A stretch of 64,000 bases of DNA from Oceaniglobus ichthyenteri. Its GTDB lineage: Bacteria; Pseudomonadota; Alphaproteobacteria; Rhodobacterales; Rhodobacteraceae. Within the stretch, counting starts at the first letter, position 1. The number at the start of each line of letters is the position of its first letter. Shown here piece by piece: positions 53,622-62,097 of the stretch. The notes below the pieces were generated by a model. The model had not been told where the DNA came from. It searched no databases and was given only the letters and a program-made list of their open reading frames with translations. Where the stretch lies: positions 248,001 through 312,000 of the forward strand of contig NZ_QAGK01000002.1 in assembly GCF_003057885.1 (NCBI RefSeq). Reading direction: 5' to 3'. A program made the position numbers and the translations under genes.

Positions 53622-55085
53622 TCAGGCTGCGTAAATCGTCGACCACCGGTCCAACAGCGCCCATTGCAACGTACGCGCCCGCCGCGCCCAGGCAATACCG
53701 CCTTCGGGGCGTTCGCGCTCTGCCTCGCTCAGCGCGGCACGGCGCGGCGGATCGGCACAAAAGATCGCAAAGCCCAGATCAACATCGCCTGGCGCCCTGA
53801 CATATCCCGTCAGGGCCGATACAAAGTTCAACGTGCCGGTTTTCGCCTGAACCAACACATCTGGCCGGTCTTCGATCGGATAGGTTTTCATCAGGCCGCG
53901 CAACCGCCCATCAGACGCGGCATGCACCATGACACGCGCCATATCTGCGGCACTGATCCGCGAATCGCCTCCCAGACCCGAATGATCGATCAGGCCTGCG
54001 CCCGCCGCGCCCGCCGATTGTGCCAACCAGTGGTTCATCATCGCAGCGCTTTTGGGCAGGTCTGACAGGGTGGCGCCACGCTTGGCGCTGGCGCTCAGGC
54101 CTATGATTTCCGCCGTCATGTTGGTTGAATATTTCAGCATATCCTGAACCACATCAGCCAACGGCACGCTGCTGTGGGTCACAAGGGTTTCGCCCCTGGC
54201 CTCGGTTGCGCGGTGGGCGTCATGGCCCAGTTGAATGCCGTTTGCCCGCGCCAACGTCATGAACACTTCGCCCGCGTACAGGGCCGGATGGCGCACTGGC
54301 AACCACCGTGCCCCACCGGTGCCCAATGCCCGGCGCGATACCGTCCATTCATCGCGCAGATCACCCTTGGCATAGGTGTAAATCGGCACCGCGCGGTCGA
54401 TCACCTGCATCCGCGACACCGCAACATCGGGGCGGTATTTCGATGATCGGGCATCCATCGTCACCTTGTATGCGCCACCCTCGCGGCGCCATTCAAAATG
54501 AACCCGGTTGAAATTAAGGTTCAGGCCGCCAATCGCGGGGTTATACCCCACATGATCGGGCTGCTCCGTGTCGATTTCGGGCAAGCGTGGCAGCGCCTGA
54601 TCCCAGACGCGGAATCTACCGGCCACTTCGCGCACGCCGACGCGTTTCAACTGGGCCGCCATGTCGGCCAGACCGTCGGTGTCCAGGGTCGGATCACCGC
54701 CGCCCACCAAAATCAGATCCCCTTCGATCCGGCCATTTTCAACCGGGCCGGTGGCCACAAGCCGGGTTTCAAACCGGTGATCGGCGCCAAGGGCATCCAT
54801 GGCATAAAGGGCCGTCAGCGCCTTGGCGGTGCTGGCGGGGGGTTGGGGCACATGGGCGGAACGGGATTCCAGTATTTTGCCGGTGCGCAGATCGGTCACC
54901 GCAAAACTGACCGATCCGGTCAGCCGCGCCTCATCAACCAGATCCTGCGCAGATTTGACCGCCTGTTTGAAAAAGTCGCTCGCGCGGGGATGGGGGCGGA
55001 TTGAGGTTGTCGGCGCCTCGGCCACAAGCGGTGTGGCGGCGCTGGCGAATAAGCCACCCAGAACCGTTCGTCGTGTTAGGCGCAC
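53622..55085 (-). CDS. dacB: D-alanyl-D-alanine carboxypeptidase/endopeptidase (PBP4, DacB)
   Basis: A class C penicillin-binding protein that trims or opens peptidoglycan crosslinks in the periplasm. Using a GTG start at 55085, with GGGGAGA 8 nt upstream, the product is 487 residues with an export signal LTRRTVLGGLFASAATPLVAEA, possibly twin-arginine. Active-site motifs: SxxK in PASTAKALT (Ser85, Lys88), SxN in KYSTNMTAE near 325 and KTG in QAKTGTLNF near 435. An upstream ATG at 55268 would overlap nadD and hide the signal peptide, so it is rejected. Confidence 0.93.
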   Translation of the reverse strand: MRLTRRTVLGGLFASAATPLVAEAPTTSIRPHPRASDFFKQAVKSAQDLVDEARLTGSVSFAVTDLRTGKILESRSAHVPQPPASTAKALTALYAMDALGADHRFETRLVATGPVENGRIEGDLILVGGGDPTLDTDGLADMAAQLKRVGVREVAGRFRVWDQALPRLPEIDTEQPDHVGYNPAIGGLNLNFNRVHFEWRREGGAYKVTMDARSSKYRPDVAVSRMQVIDRAVPIYTYAKGDLRDEWTVSRRALGTGGARWLPVRHPALYAGEVFMTLARANGIQLGHDAHRATEARGETLVTHSSVPLADVVQDMLKYSTNMTAEIIGLSASAKRGATLSDLPKSAAMMNHWLAQSAGAAGAGLIDHSGLGGDSRISAADMARVMVHAASDGRLRGLMKTYPIEDRPDVLVQAKTGTLNFVSALTGYVRAPGDVDLGFAIFCADPPRRAALSEAERERPEGGIAWARRARTLQWALLDRWSTIYAA

Positions 55086-55192
55086 TGCATGTCTCCCCAG
55101 GTGCGTCGGTATTTTGCGGGCCGGTTCAGGCCCGACCAGACCCGATTTAACCGCCCCCGCCGCCGCACTGCAACCCCGCAAGGGGCAAATGC

Positions 55193-55804
55193 CTAGTCCT
55201 GCCAGCCCCCCGAGGCGCGAATCGCGCTGGATGACAGGGTATTCATCGGAATATTCACAAAACACCACACCGGGGTGTCATGACGCGCCAACAGATGCGA
55301 TTCGCGCCCGCGCAGACGAAACCGCTCAAACCGCGCGGCGGCCGGCGACATGCGTGCCGAAATGCGCTGCCCCGGGCGGGCCAGAACGCCGACCGGCACG
55401 TTTGACAAAATCCATTGCCAATTGTCCCACAAATGGAAATCGGCCAAACTATCGGCGCCCATAAGCCACACAAACCGCACGCCCGGATACATCCGGTGCA
55501 ACCGCTGCAGCGTTGCGGCGGTATAGCGGGTGCCGATCCGTTCTTCGATATCGGTAATCTGAACGCGCGGATGATCCATCACGGCGCGTGCCGCCGCCAG
55601 ACGTTGGGGCATCGGCGCCGGGCCTTTGGATTTCAGCGGGTTGCCGGGCGTGAGCAGCCACCACACCCGATCCAGATCGAACCGTTTCAACGCCTCTTTG
55701 GTGATGTGAACGTGGCCGGCATGGGCGGGGTTGAACGACCCGCCCAAAAGGCCAATCACCTGCCCCGCCCGCGCAACCGGAATATCAGGGCCGGTGAGCG
55801 CCAA
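55193..55804 (-). CDS. nadD: Nicotinate-nucleotide adenylyltransferase NadD
   Basis: Adenylates nicotinate mononucleotide in NAD synthesis. The nucleotidyltransferase motif [18 protein letters not shown] lies near residue 16 and the ATP-binding [13 protein letters not shown] near the C-terminus. The start is uncertain: TTG at 55804, which follows AGGCG and lies 7 bp after the aldo-keto reductase stop, gives 203 residues, close to the family length. ATGs upstream lie inside the neighbouring gene in another frame. It is the promoter-distal partner of the aldo-keto reductase gene. Confidence 0.9.
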   Translation of the reverse strand: MALTGPDIPVARAGQVIGLLGGSFNPAHAGHVHITKEALKRFDLDRVWWLLTPGNPLKSKGPAPMPQRLAAARAVMDHPRVQITDIEERIGTRYTAATLQRLHRMYPGVRFVWLMGADSLADFHLWDNWQWILSNVPVGVLARPGQRISARMSPAAARFERFRLRGRESHLLARHDTPVWCFVNIPMNTLSSSAIRASGGWQD

Positions 55805-55811
55805 GATACGC

Positions 55812-56843
55812 CTAAACGCCTTCGCTGGATTTGGCCCACAGGTTGATGTCTTCTTCCTGTGCGACCGCGTCGATCTGGGCCAGCTCATCATCGCTGAACT
55901 CAAGGTTGCCAACCGCACCAGCGCAATCCACCACCTGTTCCGGCTTGCTTGCGCCGATCAGGGCAGTGGTGATGCCGCCGCCACGCAACACCCAGGCAAT
56001 CGCCATCTGCGCCAGGGTTTGGCCACGGTCGCTGGCGATGGCATCCAGCTTGCGGATGCTTTCAATCGCACTTTCGGTAATCTTGCCGGGTGCCAGGGAT
56101 TTGCCCTGCGCGGCGCGGCTTTCCTCGGGGATGCCGCCCAGATATTTCTTGGTCAACATGCCTTGGGCCAAAGGGGTAAAGGCGATTGATCCGATGCCCA
56201 GATCGGCCAATGTGTCTTTCAAACCGTCGCGTTCCACCCAACGGTTCAGTATATTATAGCTGGGTTGGTGAATGACACAGGGCGTTCCGAGGTCTTTCAA
56301 AATCGCCGCCGCCGCGCGGGTGCGTTCGGAGTTGTAAGACGAAATCCCCACATACAGCGCCTTGCCCGAGCGCACGATCTGATCCAGCGCGCCCATGGTT
56401 TCCTCAAGCGGGGTATCGGGATCAAACCGGTGAGAATAAAAGATATCGACATAGTCCAGCCCCATGCGTTTCAACGACGCATCACAGGACGAAATCAGAT
56501 ATTTGCGCGATCCCCATTCGCCGTAAGGGCCATCGTGCATGTGATACCCCGCCTTGGATGAAATCACCAATTCGTCGCGGTATCCGGCGAAATCCGTGCG
56601 CAAAATCTCACCGAATGCGGTTTCGGCCGATCCGGGGGGCGGGCCGTAATTGTTGGCCAGATCGAAATGGGTGATGCCATGGTCAAATGCGGTCCGGCAA
56701 ATCGCGCGCTTTGTTTCGTGCGGCGAATCGCCTCCGAAATTATGCCACAGCCCCAATGATACAGCAGGCAGTTTCAAACCGGACGCGCCACAGCGGCGGT
56801 ATTGCATACGGTCGTAACGGTCGGGATCGGGGCGATAGGTCAT
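55812..56843 (-). CDS. Aldo-keto reductase (YghZ/L-glyceraldehyde 3-phosphate reductase-like)
   Basis: An NADPH-dependent aldo-keto reductase of 343 residues. The catalytic Asp-Tyr pair is in [14 protein letters not shown] near 60, Lys in [22 protein letters not shown] near 95 and His in [13 protein letters not shown] near 130; the family phosphate-binding end has GASKPEQV near 310. This resembles YghZ/GpR, which detoxifies methylglyoxal and reduces L-glyceraldehyde 3-phosphate. The start at 56843 is preceded by AAAAGGA. Upstream in-frame codons overlap the rimK start region and are not used. Confidence 0.92.
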   Translation of the reverse strand: MTYRPDPDRYDRMQYRRCGASGLKLPAVSLGLWHNFGGDSPHETKRAICRTAFDHGITHFDLANNYGPPPGSAETAFGEILRTDFAGYRDELVISSKAGYHMHDGPYGEWGSRKYLISSCDASLKRMGLDYVDIFYSHRFDPDTPLEETMGALDQIVRSGKALYVGISSYNSERTRAAAAILKDLGTPCVIHQPSYNILNRWVERDGLKDTLADLGIGSIAFTPLAQGMLTKKYLGGIPEESRAAQGKSLAPGKITESAIESIRKLDAIASDRGQTLAQMAIAWVLRGGGITTALIGASKPEQVVDCAGAVGNLEFSDDELAQIDAVAQEEDINLWAKSSEGV

Positions 56844-56973
56844 GTCATATCCTTTTCCAATTCCTCTTCTTTTGGCGGCTGGTGTCGGGCGTGTCAAATC
56901 CGCTCTGGGGTGGCGCATCACGCGCAGGTCGGTCATGTTGGGCCAAAGCATGCTCAACAGATCGGACACCCCA

Positions 56974-57879
56974 ATGAAAATCGCGATGATGGCGCAAAAC
57001 GCCAACCTGTATTCCCATCAACGCCTCAAAGACGTGGCTGAGGCCCGGGGTCATGAGTTCGATATCATCAAGACTTTGGGCTGTTACATGAACATCGCGT
57101 CGCGCCGCCCCGAGATTTATTATAACGGCGCAAAGCTGCCGAAATATGATGCCGTGATCCCGCGGATCGGGGCCAGTGTCACGTTTTACGGTCTGGCCGT
57201 GCTGCGCCAGTTTGAAATGCAGGGCGTGTTTCCGTTGAACGAATCGGTGGCAATAGGCCGGTCGCGCGACAAACTGCGATCGATGCAATTGATGGCACGC
57301 GATGGCATCGGCCTGCCGGTCACCACCTTTGCCCATGACGCGAAACAAACCGAAGAGGTGCTGAAACTGGCCGGGGGCGCACCCACGGTGATCAAGCTGC
57401 TCGAAGGCACCCAGGGCATCGGTGTGGTTTTGGCCGATACCGACCGCAGCGCGAAATCGGTGATCGAGGCGTTTCGCGGCGCCAACGTCAATATCATGGT
57501 GCAGGAGTTTATCAAAGAGGCCGGCGGCACCGATATTCGCGCGCTGGTGATCGGCGGCAAAGTGATCGCCACCATGAAACGCACCGGGGCCGAGGGCGAG
57601 TTTCGTTCAAACCTGCACCGGGGCGGCAGCGCCGAAACCATCAAGATCAGCCCCGAAGAACGCGCAACCGCCGTGCGCGCTGCCAAATCCATGGGGCTGA
57701 ACGTGTGTGGCGTTGATATGCTACGCTCGAACCATGGGCCGGTGGTGATGGAGGTAAACTCATCCCCCGGACTGGAAGGCGTGGAAAAGGCGACAGGAAT
57801 CGACATCGCAGGCAAGATTATCGATTTCATCGAAAAGAACGCCAAAGAGGGCAAAACCAAAACGGTTGGCAAAGGCTGA
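56974..57879 (+). CDS. rimK: RimK-type ATP-grasp ligase
   Basis: A 301-residue RimK-family ligase. [18 protein letters not shown] at the start matches the RimK N-terminus; the ATP-grasp core has [17 protein letters not shown] near 137, [22 protein letters not shown] near 180 and the metal-binding [13 protein letters not shown] near 265. E. coli RimK adds glutamates to ribosomal protein S6, and related enzymes make poly-glutamate or other amide-linked tails. The next gene, a zinc carboxypeptidase-like hydrolase, overlaps by 1 bp (TGATG), which suggests opposing modify and remove activities. The start at 56974 has only a weak ribosome site. Confidence 0.9.
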   Translation: MKIAMMAQNANLYSHQRLKDVAEARGHEFDIIKTLGCYMNIASRRPEIYYNGAKLPKYDAVIPRIGASVTFYGLAVLRQFEMQGVFPLNESVAIGRSRDKLRSMQLMARDGIGLPVTTFAHDAKQTEEVLKLAGGAPTVIKLLEGTQGIGVVLADTDRSAKSVIEAFRGANVNIMVQEFIKEAGGTDIRALVIGGKVIATMKRTGAEGEFRSNLHRGGSAETIKISPEERATAVRAAKSMGLNVCGVDMLRSNHGPVVMEVNSSPGLEGVEKATGIDIAGKIIDFIEKNAKEGKTKTVGKG

Positions 57880-58913
57880 TGACGCAGACAGCATTCGAAA
57901 TCGGCGGCGTTACCCTGGCACCGGGCGAACGGCGCCGTGTTGAATTGCCGGTTTCGGTGCTGTCCGATCACACGCCCGTTACCCTTTCGGTGCAGGTGAT
58001 TCATGGCAAACGCCCCGGTCCGGTTCTGTTCGTGTCCGCCGCTGTGCATGGGGATGAGGTGATCGGCGTGGAAATCGCCCGCCGCCTGTTGCGCGCGCCG
58101 CAATTGCGCAGTCTGGCAGGCACGCTGATGGTGGTGCCGATCGTCAACAGTTTCGGGTTTCTCAACAATTCCCGCTACATGCCCGACAGGCGCGATCTGA
58201 ACCGGGTGTTTCCTGGCTCGCCCACCGGCTCACTTGCCGCGCGGCTGGCGCATCTGTTCATGTCCGAGGTCGTGGCACGCGCCGATTTCGGCATTGATCT
58301 GCATTCTGCCGCGATCCACCGCACCAACATGCCGCAAATCCGGGTATCGGCCAGCAATGAAACCACGCTTGAACGGGCCGAGGCCTTCGGCGCACCGATC
58401 ATCGTGCGCGCCAAGCTGCGCGATGGCAGTTTGCGCGCCGCCGCCCGCGAAGTGGGCTGTGACATCCTGCTTTATGAGGCGGGCGAGGCGTTGCGCTTTG
58501 ACGAATTATCGGCCCGTGTGGGCAGTTCCGGCATCCTGCGGGTGATGCACCAAATGGGGATGATCGGCACTAAGGGCCTGCCAAAACGCCGCGCCGCGCC
58601 GATACAGGCCAGCTCATCGTCGTGGTTGCGCGCCCCGGCCGGCGGGCTTTTGCGCTGTTTCAAAGAGGTGGGCGAAGGCGTTGAGGAAGGCACATTATTG
58701 GCCGCCGTCGCCGACCCGTTTGGCGAACAGGAACACGAAATCATCGCCCCCGCCCCCGGTATCATTCTGGGCCGCGCGATGATGCCGGTGATCAACGAAG
58801 GCGACGCCTGCTATCACATTGCCGCCACCCCGATTGATCCCCAAAAACGCATGGAGCGGCTGGCCGCCGATCTGGAAGCTGATCCAATGTTTGACGAAGA
58901 CGAGATCCTCTAG
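57879..58913 (+). CDS. Succinylglutamate desuccinylase/aspartoacylase-family hydrolase
   Basis: A 344-residue M14-like zinc hydrolase. The ligands His-Glu are in VSAAVHGDEVIGVEIA near 50 and the third His is in FGIDLHSAAIHRTN near 142; NRVFPGSPTGS near 108 carries the substrate arginine region. A C-terminal beta-barrel extension (about 250-340) of lipoyl-like character is typical of the aspartoacylase family. It is translationally coupled to rimK. A role in removing amino-acid tails or N-acyl groups added by the ligase is inferred. It is distinct from the DoeB-type deacetylase at the window start. Confidence 0.88.
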   Translation: MTQTAFEIGGVTLAPGERRRVELPVSVLSDHTPVTLSVQVIHGKRPGPVLFVSAAVHGDEVIGVEIARRLLRAPQLRSLAGTLMVVPIVNSFGFLNNSRYMPDRRDLNRVFPGSPTGSLAARLAHLFMSEVVARADFGIDLHSAAIHRTNMPQIRVSASNETTLERAEAFGAPIIVRAKLRDGSLRAAAREVGCDILLYEAGEALRFDELSARVGSSGILRVMHQMGMIGTKGLPKRRAAPIQASSSSWLRAPAGGLLRCFKEVGEGVEEGTLLAAVADPFGEQEHEIIAPAPGIILGRAMMPVINEGDACYHIAATPIDPQKRMERLAADLEADPMFDEDEIL

Positions 58914-58980
58914 CCAACGCATTGCCCCCGCGCCAAAGCCCAAGTACACAAGGGCGAAATTCATTTAGCGGAGCATCCCC

Positions 58981-60636
58981 ATGGCAGCCTATCAATACGT
59001 CTATCACATGGACGGTGTCAGCAAATCGTATCCCGGCGGCAAAAAGCTGTTCGAGAACATTCGCCTGTCGTTCCTGCCCGGTGTGAAAATCGGTGTCGTC
59101 GGGCCAAACGGCGCGGGTAAATCGACCCTGCTTAAAATCATGGCCGGGATCGACAAGGAATTTACCGGCGAAGCCTGGGCCGCCGAAGGCGCCAAGGTTG
59201 GGTATCTGCCCCAGGAACCCAAATTGGACGAATCCCTGACAGTGCGCGAAAACGTCATGTTGGGTGTGGCCGGGAAAAAGGCAATTCTTGACCGGTACAA
59301 CGAACTGGCGATGAATTATTCCGACGAAACCGCCGATGAAATGGCCACCTTGCAAGATGAAATCGACGCGCAAAACCTGTGGGATCTGGACGCGCAAATC
59401 GACGTGTCGATGGAGGCCCTGCGCTGCCCACCCGACGATGCCTCTGTCGCGTCACTTTCCGGCGGTGAGGCACGGCGCGTGGCACTGTGCAAACTTCTGC
59501 TCGAAGCACCCGATATGCTGCTGCTTGACGAACCGACCAACCATTTGGACGCCGAAACCATTGCATGGCTTCAGAACCATCTGATTGATTATAAAGGCAC
59601 AATCCTGATCGTCACCCATGATCGGTATTTCCTTGATGATATCACATCCTGGATTCTGGAACTGGACCGGGGCCGCGGTGTGCCATGGGAGGGCAACTAT
59701 TCTTCCTGGTTGGAGCAAAAGGCCAAACGCCTGGCACAGGAAGCCAAAGAGGACAAATCGCGCCAGAAAACGCTGGAGCGCGAATTGGAGTGGATGCGTC
59801 AGGGGGCCAAGGCCCGCCAGGCCAAATCAAAGGCCCGGATCAGCGCCTATAACGAACTGGCCGGCCAATCCGAGCGTGACAAGCTGGCGCGCGCACAGAT
59901 GATCATCCCGAATGGCGAGCGTTTGGGCAATAAAGTGATCGAGGTCAACGGATTGACCAAGGCGATGGGCGACAAACTCTTGGTCGAGGACCTGACATTT
60001 TCGCTGCCACCCGGCGGTATTGTCGGTGTGATCGGGCCCAACGGCGCGGGTAAAACCACCCTGTTCAAAATGCTGACCGGTCAGGAAACCCCCGATGCCG
60101 GCACTGTCGAATATGGCGAAACGGTCCAGCTGTCCTATGTCGACCAATCCCGCGATGCGCTGGATCCGAACGTGACCGTATGGGAGGAAATCACCGGCGG
60201 TGCCGAAATCATCCAACTGGGCGATGCCCAGATGAACAGCCGCGCCTATTGCAGTGCCTTCAATTTCAAAGGTGGTGATCAACAGAAAAAGGTATCGATG
60301 CTGTCGGGTGGCGAACGCAACCGTGTTCACATGGCCAAACTGCTGAAAGAAGGCGGCAACGTGCTACTGCTCGATGAACCGACCAACGATCTTGATGTCG
60401 AAACCCTGCGCGCATTGGAAGATGCGCTGGTTGATTTTGCCGGCTGCGCCGTGGTCATTTCCCACGACCGTTTCTTCCTTGACCGGATCTGTACGCATAT
60501 GCTCGCGTTTGAGGGCGACGCCCATGTCGAATGGTTTGAAGGCGGATTCACCGATTACGAAGAAGACAAAAAACGCCGCCTTGGCGCCGATGCGCTGGAA
60601 CCCAAGCGCGTGAAATTCAAGAAATTCGTGCGTTAA
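58981..60636 (+). CDS. ettA: Energy-dependent translational throttle protein EttA (ABC-F)
   Basis: A ribosome-binding ABC-F ATPase that gates the first elongation step according to energy state. The 551-residue protein has two nucleotide-binding domains: Walker A GPNGAGKST near 41 and GPNGAGKTT near 350, signatures LSGGEARRVAL and LSGGERNRVHM, Walker B LLLDEPTNHLD and LLLDEPTNDLD. The inter-domain linker is a basic helix pair (KAKRLAQEAKEDKSRQKTLE) and the first domain carries an arm insertion. The length and C-terminal RLGADALEPKRVKFKKF match EttA. It has its own upstream spacing and appears monocistronic. Confidence 0.95.
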   Translation: MAAYQYVYHMDGVSKSYPGGKKLFENIRLSFLPGVKIGVVGPNGAGKSTLLKIMAGIDKEFTGEAWAAEGAKVGYLPQEPKLDESLTVRENVMLGVAGKKAILDRYNELAMNYSDETADEMATLQDEIDAQNLWDLDAQIDVSMEALRCPPDDASVASLSGGEARRVALCKLLLEAPDMLLLDEPTNHLDAETIAWLQNHLIDYKGTILIVTHDRYFLDDITSWILELDRGRGVPWEGNYSSWLEQKAKRLAQEAKEDKSRQKTLERELEWMRQGAKARQAKSKARISAYNELAGQSERDKLARAQMIIPNGERLGNKVIEVNGLTKAMGDKLLVEDLTFSLPPGGIVGVIGPNGAGKTTLFKMLTGQETPDAGTVEYGETVQLSYVDQSRDALDPNVTVWEEITGGAEIIQLGDAQMNSRAYCSAFNFKGGDQQKKVSMLSGGERNRVHMAKLLKEGGNVLLLDEPTNDLDVETLRALEDALVDFAGCAVVISHDRFFLDRICTHMLAFEGDAHVEWFEGGFTDYEEDKKRRLGADALEPKRVKFKKFVR

Positions 60637-60681
60637 AAAAATCGCCCCAACAACACGCAAAAATGCCGGTGTTGATGGGGC
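60635..60681 (-). terminator. Minus-strand intrinsic terminator abutting the ettA stop
   Basis: GCCCCAACAACAC (60644-60656) pairs with GTGTTGATGGGGC (60669-60681), 12 of 13 positions, and on the minus strand it is followed by GATTTTTTT (seven U at 60641-60635). In that orientation it is a textbook terminator. The plus strand lacks a U-run. No minus-strand gene upstream is known, so it may end an unannotated RNA. Confidence 0.75.
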
Positions 60682-60857
60682 AAACCCGCTCTGACACAGG
60701 CCGCCCTTCGCCGTCTGCGATACAGTCGGTCGCGTGGCATTGGCGAAGTACTCAGTAAAACATGCATGATCCGTGCTGGTATGGCACGGTTGATCCTGCA
60801 CTGTTCCTTTTGCCAAATACCCCCCCGATCTTTCACTCAACTTCTCACCGCCCAGGC

Positions 60858-60901
60858 GCGCCCTGCCCCATTGGGCCGGTCAGGTGGGGCGCAAAATTTT
60901 T
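60858..60901 (+). terminator. Weak plus-strand terminator-like hairpin upstream of the iron-binding-protein gene
   Basis: GCGCCCTGCC (60858-60867) can pair with GGTGGGGCGC (60883-60892) with two G-U wobbles, followed by AAAATTTTT. It could terminate ettA read-through before the iron-regulated promoter. Confidence 0.4.
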
Positions 60902-60926
60902 CCTGACTAAAAGGATCAACTATGTT
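60898..60926 (+). promoter_or_regulatory. Iron-type operator within the promoter of the ferric-binding-protein gene
   Basis: TGA (60904-60906) and TCA (60916-60918) are separated by 9 nt, the pattern of iron-responsive operators bound by Rrf2-type regulators (RirA, and IscR-type sites in Rhodobacterales). The box sits in the 17-bp spacer between a weak -35 TTTTCC and -10 TATGTT (60921-60926), so a bound repressor would block polymerase. Iron repression fits the gene downstream. Confidence 0.55.
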
Positions 60927-60986
60927 GCAATCCCGTCAGCTTCAGGTAATTGAGTAAATCAGTAAGGTATCACAACGGAGCTTTCG

Positions 60987-62012
60987 ATGACACGCATCAC
61001 CACAATCTCAACCTTCGCGCTTACGGCTGTGGCAATTCTAAGCAGCACCGCCGCCTATGCAGAGGGCGATCTGAACCTGTATTCCTCGCGCCATTATGAT
61101 ACGGACGAACGGCTGTATTCTGATTTCACCGACCAGACCGGCATCACCATCAACCGGATCGAAGGCAATGCCGATGAGTTGATCGCGCGGATCGAGGCCG
61201 AAGGGCGCAATTCGCCTGCCGATGTTCTTTTGACCGTGGATACATCGCGCCTTGAGCGGGCGAAAAACGCCGGTGTGCTGCAAAGCATCGATAGCGCCGT
61301 ATTGGAAGACCGGATTCCCGCCAACCTGCAGGATTCCGACAATCAGTGGTTCGGCTTTTCACAGCGCGCGCGGATCATCTTTTACGACAAGGCCAACGTG
61401 ACCGAACCGCCGATGGATTATCTGTCCTTGGCCGATCCAAAGTATAAGGGCATGGTCTGCCACCGCTCGTCCAGCAACGTGTATGGGCAAACCCTGTTGT
61501 CCTCGATCATCGAAAACCATGGCGAAGAGGCCGCCAGGGAATGGGCGCAAGGCATGGTTGATAACTTTGCCCGCGATCCCGAAGGCGGCGACACCGACCA
61601 ATTGCGCGCGCTGGTTTCTGGCGAATGCGATATTTCGGTGTCAAACACCTATTACTTCGCCCGCGCTGTGCGCACTGATGTCAGCGGCCTGTCGTCCGAT
61701 CTGGACAAAATCGGCTGGGTCTTCCCCGCGCAGGACGCCGAAGGCGCGCATATGAACCTGTCGGGCGCCGGCGTCGCGGCAAATGCACCAAACCGCGACA
61801 ATGCGATCAAATTTCTGGAATATCTGGCCTCGGATCAGGCCCAGCAGTATTTCAGCGCCGGAAATGATGAATACCCCGCCGTTCCCAGCGTTGAGCGCAG
61901 CGAAAGCGTAAAATCACTGGGCGAATTCAAAAGCGACACGGTGAACCTGTCGGATGTGGCGAAAAACCTGCCCACCGCTCAGAAGATCTTTAACGAGGTT
62001 GGCTGGGAATAA
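60987..62012 (+). CDS. Ferric iron ABC transporter substrate-binding protein (FutA/FbpA family)
   Basis: A 341-residue periplasmic Fe(III)-binding protein. A Sec signal peptide (ending STAAYA, then EGDLN) precedes the canonical start LNLYSSRHYDTDERLYSDFT, where the tyrosine and histidine residues are iron ligands; further Tyr residues lie in SVSNTYYFARAV near 219. It binds ferric iron and delivers it to an FbpB-type permease. CGGAGC lies upstream of the ATG. A TGA-N9-TCA iron-type box lies in the promoter. The permease gene lies convergently beyond a strong terminator, and no ATPase gene is in the window. Confidence 0.93.
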   Translation: MTRITTISTFALTAVAILSSTAAYAEGDLNLYSSRHYDTDERLYSDFTDQTGITINRIEGNADELIARIEAEGRNSPADVLLTVDTSRLERAKNAGVLQSIDSAVLEDRIPANLQDSDNQWFGFSQRARIIFYDKANVTEPPMDYLSLADPKYKGMVCHRSSSNVYGQTLLSSIIENHGEEAAREWAQGMVDNFARDPEGGDTDQLRALVSGECDISVSNTYYFARAVRTDVSGLSSDLDKIGWVFPAQDAEGAHMNLSGAGVAANAPNRDNAIKFLEYLASDQAQQYFSAGNDEYPAVPSVERSESVKSLGEFKSDTVNLSDVAKNLPTAQKIFNEVGWE

Positions 62013-62032
62013 TCCCGTACATCCCTGAAATG

Positions 62033-62068
62033 ACGGCGCGCTTTGATGGCAAAGCGCGCCGTTTTTTT
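62033..62068 (+). terminator. Strong intrinsic terminator after the ferric-binding-protein gene
   Basis: A perfect 13-bp stem, ACGGCGCGCTTTG (62033-62045) with CAAAGCGCGCCGT (62050-62062), a 4-nt loop and a run of seven T ending at 62068. It lies 21 bp after the stop codon. Confidence 0.92.
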
Positions 62069-62097
62069 ATGGCCCGACGAGGCCAAAGCCGCGTCCG

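Larger units (their letters stand above)
60637..60986. other. Intergenic region between ettA and the ferric-binding-protein gene
   Basis: 350 bp with no supported protein gene. From left to right: a minus-strand terminator (60635-60681), about 180 bp without recognised elements, a plus-strand terminator-like hairpin (60858-60901), and the promoter of the ferric-binding-protein gene with a TGA-N9-TCA box (60904-60918). The middle could encode a small RNA ending at the left terminator. Confidence 0.5.

Noticed and set aside
55812-57005. Start of the aldo-keto reductase at 57005 and of rimK at 56842
   Set aside because: Both would create a long divergent overlap. ATG 56843 (AAAAGGA upstream) and ATG 56974 (canonical RimK N-terminus) fit the families.
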